11,416 bases of DNA from Candidatus Aerophobota bacterium (GTDB lineage: Bacteria; Aerophobota; Aerophobia; Aerophobales; B3-G15): the NCBI GenBank assembly GCA_003648845.1, contig QMQA01000017.1, positions 1 through 11,416 of the forward strand, in the 5' to 3' direction. This document shows, piece after piece, positions 4,926 through 11,416 of the stretch. How positions within the stretch are numbered: the first letter of the stretch is position 1; each line of letters starts with the position of its first letter. The notes under the pieces were generated by a model. The model was not told the DNA's origin and made no database searches. It was given only the letters and a program-made list of their open reading frames with translations. The position numbers were made by a program, and so were the translations under genes.

Positions 4926-7900
4926 ATGCGCTACACAGAAAGAGGGACGGTTGAGGATTTCATCATCCAGGAACTCGACCAAAGGCTGGGATGGAAATAC
5001 ATAAACCCCGGGGAAATGAACGCAAAGCGGGAAGAGGATTTTGAGGATCCCTTGGTCATAGAGGAATTAAGAAATGCCCTGAGGAAGATAAACCCTGGAC
5101 TAGAGCTGACGGATGGTGACTTGGATTTTATCATTGTTTCATTAAGAACAATCCCGGCCAACCTTGAGGGAATCAAAAGATTTCTTGATATATTCAGAAA
5201 CGGCTTGGTTATTCCCTTACAAAAAGAGGGAAAGGAAAGGGTTATAAAACTCATAGACCTGGAAATTATTGAAAACAATGAGTTTGTTGTAACCAATCAG
5301 TTCAGGGTGGAAGGTTTAAGACCCCGAAGGCCTGATATTGTTTTGCTGGTAAACGGGATTCCTCTGGTTCTGATTGAATGCAAAAATCCGACTGCTGGGG
5401 AAGTCGACTGGCTGGATGCCTATAAAGATATCAAGATATATGAGGAAGATATACCTGAAATCTTTAAGTATGTCCAATTTTCAATAGCAACCGATGGGAT
5501 AAAAACCCGCTATTTCCCCAACGCATTCAATGAGGAAAACAATGATCATCTCAGCATCTGGAAGGATCCCTATCCCTTCAAGGTGGAAAAATTCAAGGGC
5601 GATAGTCTAAAAATTGCTGTTTATGGCTTGCTTTCCAGGGCGAACCTTCTAGACCTGATAGAAAACTTCACCTTTATCAGGAAACAAAACGACAAATCCA
5701 CAAAGATAATGACCCGGTACATGCAGTTCCGTGCATCGAACAGGATTTTCCAGAGGGTTTTGAGAACCCTGCAGGGGAAGGAGGATAAAAGATTCGGGCT
5801 AATATGGCACTGGCAGGGTTCTGGAAAAACTTACACCATGGCCTTCTCGGCCTGGAAGCTATTCCATTGTCCGGAGGCTGAAAGACCCAGTATATTTGTT
5901 CTGGTCGATCGCAGAGACCTGGAAGATCAGATTCTAGAAGATTTTTCCTTTATTGGCGTTCCAATAGAAAAAGTGGGTTCCATTAAGGAGCTTATAGAAA
6001 TTTTGAAGTGGGGCAAGGAAGGGAAAAGAGGGATTTTTTTAGTAACTATTGAAAAATTCAGCCCTAAGGAATTCAAGGAGCTTGAAAAACAGGGGGATAA
6101 ATTACAGATTGAAAGGGGAAATGTAATTGTCCTGGCGGATGAGGTTCATAGGACCCAGTACGGCAAATTTGCAGCCTTAATGCGGAGTGTTTTTAGAAAG
6201 GCCTTTATCTTCGGCTTTACGGGAACACCACTTCAAAAAATAGAGAGGAATACCTTCCAAAAGTTCTGCCCGAGGCAAGAGCTGTACCTGGATAGGTATT
6301 CCATCCTGGATGCCCTGAATGACGACTTTACGGTCTCGCTGTCCTACCAGGTAAGGCTTCCGCAGTATCATCTTGACAGGGAAAGACTGGAGGAGCTTGC
6401 AAGGTTTGAAGAAGAAGAGATCGAAACCCTTTCTTCTGAAGAAAAGAAGGCATTAAAGAAGAAGGTCCGGGTGACTAGGGAACAGGCCAAAAGGAAAGAA
6501 AGAATCGAGGCCATAGCCAGAAACATAGCTCAGCACTTCAGGGAGACAGTGGAGCCTACGGGACTAAAGGCCATGATAGTTGCCGTTGATAGAGAGGCCT
6601 GCGTTATGTATAAGAATGCCATAGACCAAATTCTGTCCCCGGCGTATTCCGAGGTTGTGATGACATTCAATCCAAAAGACAAAGGGATTATAAGGGACTG
6701 CCTTCACAAACTCCAGGGAAGATATGACACCAAGGATGTGAAGGAGATCCACGATAAAATCAAAGAGAACTTTTTCACAAAGAAAAACCCCAGGATTTTA
6801 ATAGTCACCGACATGCTTATAACTGGCTTTGATGCTCCGATTCTCTGGACCATGTACCTTGATAAGTCCCTGAAGGAGCACAGGATACTCCAAGCAATAG
6901 CAAGGACAAACAGGCCCTTCCTTAACAAAAAATTCGGGCTTGTGGTTGATTATATAGGGGTTCTGGCTGAATTGGAAAAGGCCTTTGAGAAATTCGAGGC
7001 CAGGGATGCCAAGAACCTGAAGATTGTCATAAGGGATTTGGAAAAGGACGAGTTCAGAAAACTTTTAAAGGGGGCCTTGGGGATTTTTGAAGGGGTCAAA
7101 AGAGAGGACACACATGAAAGCCTGGAGAGGGCTTTGAATGTGCTCATAGACCCGGAAACCGCAAAGAAGTTTGAAAAGGCTGTTAAGGACTTGATGAAAT
7201 CCTATGAAATGCTTCAGGGAGATCCATTTATTGTTGATTATTTAGAAGAATACAGCTGGCTCGTGAGAATATATGTTGCATACTACAAGAAATTCAAAAA
7301 AGCACATGTAGATGAGTTAAAGATAGACCAGCTCTCAAAAAAGACCGTCCGGCTCATACATCAGATCATAGATGTCAAGCAAATCGAGGATACCTATCCT
7401 ACGGTGGCCATAGATGAAAATTATATTCGTTTTCTCAAAAAATCTATACCAAAGACCAAAGGAGCGGCAATAGACATAATAACAAACATTCGCCGGGAAG
7501 TATCTGAACATCCCAGTTCACCCTTCTTTATAAATCTGAGCGGTGAGGTTGAAAGAGTTTATGAACAGTTAAGGACACACAAAGAATTAACCAAAAAGCA
7601 AATACAAAAGATGCTTGATTACTTAGAGAGGATACTTGAATGGAAAAAAGAAAGGAAGGAGATAGGAAAAGATAAGCATCCTCTCTATGAAGCTTTAAAG
7701 ACCGCTGCTCCCGATGTAGAGAAGGAAAGGGCTGTTGATTTTATCAGTAGGCTTCTGGGTCACCTCAAAGCCAAGAAACTGCTCTTCAAGGGATGGCAGG
7801 AGCAAAGGGATGTCCGGCGTAAGGTCAGGACAGAGATAAGGCTGCTCTTGCTTTCAAAGTTCAAGAATTATAGAAGGAAAATAGACGATCTCGCGGACAG

Positions 7901-7931
7901 AATACTTGAAGCTCTGGAGGGAGCGACATGA
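4926..7931 (+). CDS. hsdR: Type I restriction endonuclease / DNA translocase subunit
   Basis: A 1001-aa motor and nuclease subunit. Bound to the M2S complex on unmethylated sites, it pumps DNA using ATP and cuts at a distance. The N-terminal PD-(D/E)xK nuclease is visible as RPD (D137), then E151 and K153 in LIECKNP. The SF2 motor follows: Walker A WQGSGKT (296-302), DEVH box (405-408), motif III FTGTP (431-435), then in the second RecA lobe TGFDAP (633-638) and motif VI QAIARTNR (656-663). The C-terminal 300 residues are helical and charged, as expected for assembly with HsdM/HsdS. All key residues are present and the length is typical, so it should be active. The ATG directly abuts the stop of the 283-aa gene. 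Its TGA overlaps the next ATG by 4 nt. Confidence 0.97.
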   Translation: MRYTERGTVEDFIIQELDQRLGWKYINPGEMNAKREEDFEDPLVIEELRNALRKINPGLELTDGDLDFIIVSLRTIPANLEGIKRFLDIFRNGLVIPLQKEGKERVIKLIDLEIIENNEFVVTNQFRVEGLRPRRPDIVLLVNGIPLVLIECKNPTAGEVDWLDAYKDIKIYEEDIPEIFKYVQFSIATDGIKTRYFPNAFNEENNDHLSIWKDPYPFKVEKFKGDSLKIAVYGLLSRANLLDLIENFTFIRKQNDKSTKIMTRYMQFRASNRIFQRVLRTLQGKEDKRFGLIWHWQGSGKTYTMAFSAWKLFHCPEAERPSIFVLVDRRDLEDQILEDFSFIGVPIEKVGSIKELIEILKWGKEGKRGIFLVTIEKFSPKEFKELEKQGDKLQIERGNVIVLADEVHRTQYGKFAALMRSVFRKAFIFGFTGTPLQKIERNTFQKFCPRQELYLDRYSILDALNDDFTVSLSYQVRLPQYHLDRERLEELARFEEEEIETLSSEEKKALKKKVRVTREQAKRKERIEAIARNIAQHFRETVEPTGLKAMIVAVDREACVMYKNAIDQILSPAYSEVVMTFNPKDKGIIRDCLHKLQGRYDTKDVKEIHDKIKENFFTKKNPRILIVTDMLITGFDAPILWTMYLDKSLKEHRILQAIARTNRPFLNKKFGLVVDYIGVLAELEKAFEKFEARDAKNLKIVIRDLEKDEFRKLLKGALGIFEGVKREDTHESLERALNVLIDPETAKKFEKAVKDLMKSYEMLQGDPFIVDYLEEYSWLVRIYVAYYKKFKKAHVDELKIDQLSKKTVRLIHQIIDVKQIEDTYPTVAIDENYIRFLKKSIPKTKGAAIDIITNIRREVSEHPSSPFFINLSGEVERVYEQLRTHKELTKKQIQKMLDYLERILEWKKERKEIGKDKHPLYEALKTAAPDVEKERAVDFISRLLGHLKAKKLLFKGWQEQRDVRRKVRTEIRLLLLSKFKNYRRKIDDLADRILEALEGAT

Positions 7932-8410
7932 AAACCCTGATGATTTTCGGTCAGAATTCTGAAGTGATAGAGCAGAAATCGGACAGGGATTCCCTGGAAT
8001 TCAGAGATAACAAGATATTTATAACCAGTTATGAAAGAGACCCGGGATTTTTGCTCAGGGAGTTCCTGGAGGACCTGCTCTATACCCAGCTTTCCGAGAT
8101 TTATGAGGAAATAAGAGGAGAGGGAAAAATCGATGTTTTTGGTAATCTGGATTTTGAGGTTGTAGAGAAGATTGACGGGAGAAGGGAAAGGATTGCAAAA
8201 TTGAAAGGAAATAAAATAATTGTCAAACTGAGTGCCGTGGCTTTGCCAAAGGGCGCGCTTAAGTATGTAATAGCCCATGAGATGGCTCACATCCTGACAA
8301 AGAAGCATACCAAGAAATTCTGGAAGATTGTGGAAACGATTTATCCCGAGTTCAAGGCAGGGCTAAGGGATTTTATGGAGTATGGGAAAGTCGCGAGTGG
8401 GGTTTTGTAG
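7928..8410 (+). CDS. DUF45 / YgjP-like zinc metallopeptidase
   Basis: A 160-aa protein with HEMAH at 117-121 and a third histidine at H127, i.e. HExxH-x5-H, followed by FWKIVE. This matches the DUF45/YgjP/SprT-like group, in which the histidines hold zinc and E118 would be the general base. The preceding strand and LKYVIAH also fit. The usual WGSC motif upstream of the HExxH is not visible; the equivalent place reads RIAKLKGNK, so this is a divergent member. The start is set by the ATGA overlap with hsdR (7928-7931) and GGAGGG just upstream, so it is translationally coupled to the nuclease. DUF45 genes are often found beside Type I hsdR, but the physiological substrate is unknown to me. Proteolytic control of restriction subunits is an inference, in analogy with ClpXP-mediated restriction alleviation. 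Confidence 0.88.
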   Translation: MKTLMIFGQNSEVIEQKSDRDSLEFRDNKIFITSYERDPGFLLREFLEDLLYTQLSEIYEEIRGEGKIDVFGNLDFEVVEKIDGRRERIAKLKGNKIIVKLSAVALPKGALKYVIAHEMAHILTKKHTKKFWKIVETIYPEFKAGLRDFMEYGKVASGVL

Positions 8411-8451
8411 AATGCTGTCAACTAGGGTTCAGAGAAAACAATTCTCAAAGA

Positions 8452-9609
8452 TTACTGTAGAATATTTGACTTTAGTCTCTGAACTTCTTTTTCTTCCCAC
8501 TCTCGAAAGGTGCTAGGATTTTGCCAAAAGACTTCCCAAGCCTTATTAAGCAGTTTTACTATGCTATCCTCACCAAGGTTTTCCAACCTTTTAGGAGTGA
8601 CAATGGAAAATTCACTTCCTTTTATTCCTTCTAAAAAAATAGAAGCTATTTCTTCCATTAGATCATCTACATAGGCATATTGATACTCCACAACAGGCTG
8701 TCCGTCTTTCGTAAGGGGTATTGTCTTCCATTTGGATAATATTGTCTTTGCCGCCTCTGTAAATCCCAGTATTTTTAGACCCATTATCAACATCCTCATC
8801 CTAGCGTCATCAGAAGGATGTGTTTGTGGCAAAATAATGGAGAAATTATAAACATTTTCAGATTTTTTGATTGTGACATGAAGATGCGACCATGCATAAG
8901 CGGGACCAAGGGTATATAATGCGAATAAATCCGAAAAAAATTCCTCAAGCCAATAATCCTTCCACTGATCATGGATATATTTGATCAACCTCAGTATCTC
9001 TTTAGGTCCGGTTTCCCTTCTCTTCTTTGTTAATAATTGGCTATAACACTCGTTAATTTTTTTAATTGCTACAGAATAGTTTTCATTAATTGTTTTTAAC
9101 TTAAGATCATTTTCCCTGTGCCGCAATATCTCATGGCCCATCTCATGGAATAAGTCTGGCAAATGTAGCAAAAAATCAGATTCTCCTATAGGAACGAAAA
9201 TAACATTTGTAAGAGGATGAAAGTAATAGTAATTAGTTGATATACAAGCCACTCCTGGGGGAGTTAATGGGAAATTGATTTCCCGATGAATTTTGTGAAC
9301 TAGCTTGTTAAGATACCCTATTTCTGGAGTTTGGTGATATAGGGCTGAAACGCCAAAATATTCGATTAATTCCATTTCTCTGGCACAACTTCTGAATCCT
9401 CTGAATATGTCTCTTAGATCCCGTTCATCTCTTGTATCAAGTTCGCGCAGAAGGTAATGGAGAAATTCAATATTTTTGTCTATTATCCTACTGCAACGAT
9501 CTGCCAAGGACCCAAGTTCAGCATATTTTAATGGATGAGGGATTAATTTTTTTAAACTTAGCCCCCTCTGAATTTGCTCTGTCATCACAGCCTTTAAATA
9601 TGTTTTCAT
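8452..9609 (-). CDS. Gluzincin-like zinc metallopeptidase of the Argonaute operon
   Basis: A 385-aa cytosolic protein with the zinc-peptidase motif HEMGH at 155-159, in the helix LLHLPDLFHEMGHEILRH. A downstream helix, WLEEFFSDLFALYTLGPAY (220-238), supplies the candidate third zinc ligand (E222 or E223) and an Asp (D227), as in gluzincin-type peptidases (HExxH ... ExxxD). A later THPSDDAR (263-270) resembles the conserved His-Pro...Arg segment of such enzymes. Active-site residues look intact, so proteolytic activity is expected. No signal peptide or membrane span is seen. The N-terminal ~110 and C-terminal ~100 residues are helical and unassigned; they may bind partners. It is the last gene of the Argonaute operon, its ATG overlapping the preceding TGA (ATGA, 9606-9609) with only a weak ribosome binding site, so translation probably depends on the gene before it. 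It is a candidate effector. I cannot name the exact family. Confidence 0.8.
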   Translation of the reverse strand: MKTYLKAVMTEQIQRGLSLKKLIPHPLKYAELGSLADRCSRIIDKNIEFLHYLLRELDTRDERDLRDIFRGFRSCAREMELIEYFGVSALYHQTPEIGYLNKLVHKIHREINFPLTPPGVACISTNYYYFHPLTNVIFVPIGESDFLLHLPDLFHEMGHEILRHRENDLKLKTINENYSVAIKKINECYSQLLTKKRRETGPKEILRLIKYIHDQWKDYWLEEFFSDLFALYTLGPAYAWSHLHVTIKKSENVYNFSIILPQTHPSDDARMRMLIMGLKILGFTEAAKTILSKWKTIPLTKDGQPVVEYQYAYVDDLMEEIASIFLEGIKGSEFSIVTPKRLENLGEDSIVKLLNKAWEVFWQNPSTFREWEEKEVQRLKSNILQ

Positions 9610-10016
9610 CTACCCTTACCCATTCTATGAAACAAATTTGCACATTCAGCATCCAAAGCATCAGCAACATCATTTAAAATCTGGAAATCTACCTCGGATA
9701 GCTGAAATTTATCATAACCAAGCTTGGATTCCAATTTTAGTATATTTTCTCTGTAATCTGGCCAGTCTCTACTATGGCGTTCCTTGATAATATCTATAAC
9801 ACTACGTTCAGTTATTACCGTTGATTCAGAAAGTTTTTCTTTGATTCTGTCTGCAATAGGATTAATGACCCTTAAGAGCCTGTTTATAACGTCTACCGTC
9901 TCGGACGTCCGTTTAATCTCCCTCTCCTTTTTCATAAATCGCAGTGCTTCGTCAAACTCTCTTAGGGACTTACTATTAATATTAAATTTTGAAGCAATAA
10001 CTCCCAAATTACTCAT
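9606..10016 (-). CDS. Charged helical 136-aa protein of the Argonaute operon
   Basis: I place the start at the ATG 10014-10016, giving 136 aa beginning MSNLGVIASKFNINSKSL. It lies 8 nt after GGGAGG (10025-10030) and overlaps the Argonaute stop as ATGAGTAA. An ATG 22 codons further upstream would add residues encoded in another frame of the Argonaute gene and has no better signal. The protein is rich in Lys, Glu, Arg and Asp and predicted all-helical, with no membrane segment and no catalytic motif that I recognise. Its stop overlaps the start of the metallopeptidase gene, so it is coupled on both sides. It could be an adaptor between Argonaute and the peptidase, an inhibitor or pro-segment of the peptidase, or its substrate. 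These are guesses from position only. Confidence is high that it is a gene; the function is unknown. Confidence 0.8.
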   Translation of the reverse strand: MSNLGVIASKFNINSKSLREFDEALRFMKKEREIKRTSETVDVINRLLRVINPIADRIKEKLSESTVITERSVIDIIKERHSRDWPDYRENILKLESKLGYDKFQLSEVDFQILNDVADALDAECANLFHRMGKGR

Positions 10017-11415
10017 CTCCGCCACCTCCCTCTTCCTTTCTTTCATCTTCACCAAATTTATATGCATACTCATCATACTCACCCGCTACTTCTCTAAGCC
10101 TCAAATCTGTCATTTTGATTGAGAGTGGATCACGGGAACAGTCATCAATCTTAGTCCATGTTAAATTTGATAAATAGAAAATATCCTCAAGAACGCGTTC
10201 AAGAGACATATTGCCATCTACTTTCACAATATGTAGAGGTTTAGTTGTTCCTTTATGTCTGAAAGGATAACCAGTATTGCAAATAAAAGCTTCGTTTTCG
10301 CTTATAGGAAGATATGTTCCAATGACCGGATTCCGCACATACTCTTTTTGAATATGGGAAACAACCTTGATATCAAACAACCTAAGCGGCACCCTTGAAG
10401 TTTCTCTAATCTCCACAAAAGTGCACTTATGGTCTTTAGGAATTAATTTTTCCCGTGTGACAATTTTTAGGGCCTCTGTAACACCTTCCTGTTCTGATGG
10501 AAAGAGCTTCCCTTGCCTATGAATAACTATATTTTTAACATTAACAGAAGATAACATTTCTTTCTCTTCACTTAGAAATTCCACTATCTTTGAACGGATG
10601 TGTTCTTTACTTAATTGCTCTTTATCACGAGATTCACTCACAAAGAATCTTGTTTCAGCCCCAGTTTTGTAAATCAGGGTAAAGCCTGCCACATGATTTT
10701 TAATATCAATTCCTATCGTCAAGTCTGCATTCAAAGGAGTCTTTAGGACAAACGGCCAATAAGAGTTAAGGAGTAATATCTTATTCAAAGCTATATTTTT
10801 CAAATACCCTTTGATTACACCTCTTTGGTTATAGTCTTCCGTTATTTTCCACCCTCTGCTTCCATCTTTAAGTTCACCATATTCATAGCTCTCACTTGGT
10901 ACCGTGGTATGAATTATTGAGACATAAATCTCTCTCTCCCTCATTTCTCTCATTATTAGATTTGCTAATTCATCTTCTTTTATTCTTTTTGAAGGTACCT
11001 TAGGTATCATAACGATACCAAAGCCGTTCCTAGCTTCGTTTTTCTCCACTGCCCTAACAATCTCCCTGCCTAAGTTATACACAGATCTCTGAACGGAATC
11101 GTCATAAGAGATTAGTATGGGCGAGTACTCGATCTTTTTCGAGAGAGGAAAGAGTCGCTGAACCTCTTTTTTTATATCCTCTATAAACTTTCTGCCAAAT
11201 GTTTTATAAACTGATCTTGGCAAGATAAAATACTGACGATCGAATGGTTTCTCGGTAAATGGACCTGCTTCAGGTGAATAGAAGAGTTCCTTCTTTTTCT
11301 TTCCAAAATCCTTTAAGGTGGTATGATATAAATTTGAACTACCTCTGACAGACAAGACCTTGCCGTTTCCGAACTCTAAATCAGGAATGTTAATTTTTGA
11401 ACTCTTCATGATCAC
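10009..11415 (-). CDS. Prokaryotic Argonaute, MID-PIWI protein (possibly 5'-incomplete)
   Basis: 468 residues are visible. An N-terminal FGNG (15-18) marks the entry to the MID domain (about 60-200), and the PIWI RNase H-like domain fills about 200-450. YLKNIALNKILLLNSYWPFVL (204-224) is the Argonaute helix-strand leading to the first catalytic strand, LTIGIDIKN with D237. E266 in KEQLSKE matches the glutamate finger. HRQGKLFPSE (299-308) is the 'RDG' strand but carries Q301 instead of Asp. D437 in MTDLRLREV matches the fourth residue. The tetrad is therefore D-E-Q-D and slicing is predicted to be lost, leaving guide-dependent target binding. The GTG at 11413-11415 or the ATG at 11407-11409 would give a short Argonaute, and the short lead before FGNG resembles short forms such as the Archaeoglobus protein. 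A longer gene running off the edge is not excluded. It is translationally coupled to the 136-aa gene. Confidence 0.88.
   Translation of the reverse strand: MIMKSSKINIPDLEFGNGKVLSVRGSSNLYHTTLKDFGKKKKELFYSPEAGPFTEKPFDRQYFILPRSVYKTFGRKFIEDIKKEVQRLFPLSKKIEYSPILISYDDSVQRSVYNLGREIVRAVEKNEARNGFGIVMIPKVPSKRIKEDELANLIMREMREREIYVSIIHTTVPSESYEYGELKDGSRGWKITEDYNQRGVIKGYLKNIALNKILLLNSYWPFVLKTPLNADLTIGIDIKNHVAGFTLIYKTGAETRFFVSESRDKEQLSKEHIRSKIVEFLSEEKEMLSSVNVKNIVIHRQGKLFPSEQEGVTEALKIVTREKLIPKDHKCTFVEIRETSRVPLRLFDIKVVSHIQKEYVRNPVIGTYLPISENEAFICNTGYPFRHKGTTKPLHIVKVDGNMSLERVLEDIFYLSNLTWTKIDDCSRDPLSIKMTDLRLREVAGEYDEYAYKFGEDERKEEGGGGDE
10017..10030 (-). promoter_or_regulatory. Ribosome binding site embedded in the Argonaute C-terminal Gly codons
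   Basis: GGGAGG (10025-10030), 8 nt before the ATG at 10016, lies within the codons for the EGGGGDE tail of Argonaute. It fixes the start of the 136-aa gene and offers a simple reason for the odd glycine run at the Argonaute C-terminus. Confidence 0.7.
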
Positions 11416-11416
11416 G

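Noticed and set aside
8411..8451. Possible terminator between the two convergent operons (GAGAA/TTCTC hairpin at 8432-8446)
   Set aside because: Only 5 bp, AT-rich, and no T-tract in either direction, so it is too weak to call.
10017..10082. 22-residue N-terminal extension of the 136-aa protein
   Set aside because: The upstream ATGs lie deep inside the Argonaute gene without a good ribosome binding site, whereas ATG 10016 has GGGAGG at 8 nt and a classic ATGAGTAA overlap.
8452..11415. CRISPR association of the Argonaute
   Set aside because: No repeat-spacer pattern and no cas gene are visible anywhere in the window.

Overview
The window looks like a defence island from a bacterium, probably a thermophilic Firmicute (clostridial type). 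The pointers are strong Shine-Dalgarno sites (AAAGGAGGT, AAGGAGGT), a YjzC-like small protein (a family I know from Firmicutes), and Lys/Glu/Arg/Ile-rich proteins. The taxon is an inference; no marker gene is present.

Left part (1-989): the 3' end of an AT-rich gene of uncertain family runs off the left edge. It is followed by a gene-poor, more GC-rich stretch. On the minus strand this stretch carries two overlapping tiny genes (39 and 30 aa), each with a good ribosome binding site and paired Cys motifs of zinc-knuckle type. A hairpin lies on each side of them. Further right, on the plus strand, about 150 nt can fold with paired ends, contains a GGAA-capped stem and ends in a T-rich terminator; it is a candidate structured RNA of unknown family. 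A consensus-like promoter (TTGATA-N17-TATATT) then leads into the next operon.

Central part (990-8410, plus strand): a complete Type I restriction-modification operon. Order: YjzC-like 61-aa protein, hsdM (methylase), hsdS (two-TRD specificity subunit), an unrecognised 283-aa gene between hsdS and hsdR, hsdR (translocase/endonuclease), and a DUF45/YgjP-like metallopeptidase whose start overlaps the hsdR stop. From hsdM onwards, genes are separated by 1 nt, 0 nt or a 4-nt overlap, so they are almost certainly co-transcribed. HsdM2-HsdS would recognise and methylate DNA, and HsdR would translocate on and cut unmethylated DNA. The roles of the 283-aa protein and the peptidase are unknown.

Right part (8452-11416, minus strand, convergent with the R-M operon): a second operon of three translationally coupled genes. 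It holds a MID-PIWI Argonaute protein (468 aa visible, possibly continuing past the right edge), a 136-aa charged helical protein, and a 385-aa zinc metallopeptidase (HEMGH plus a downstream Glu/Asp motif). The PIWI domain keeps three of the four expected catalytic acids (D237, E266, D437) but has Gln at the third position (Q301), so it is predicted to bind a guide and target without slicing. A slicer-defective Argonaute joined by overlapping start/stop codons to a protease, with no nuclease gene between them, is the most unusual feature here. It suggests a guide-triggered proteolytic defence system.
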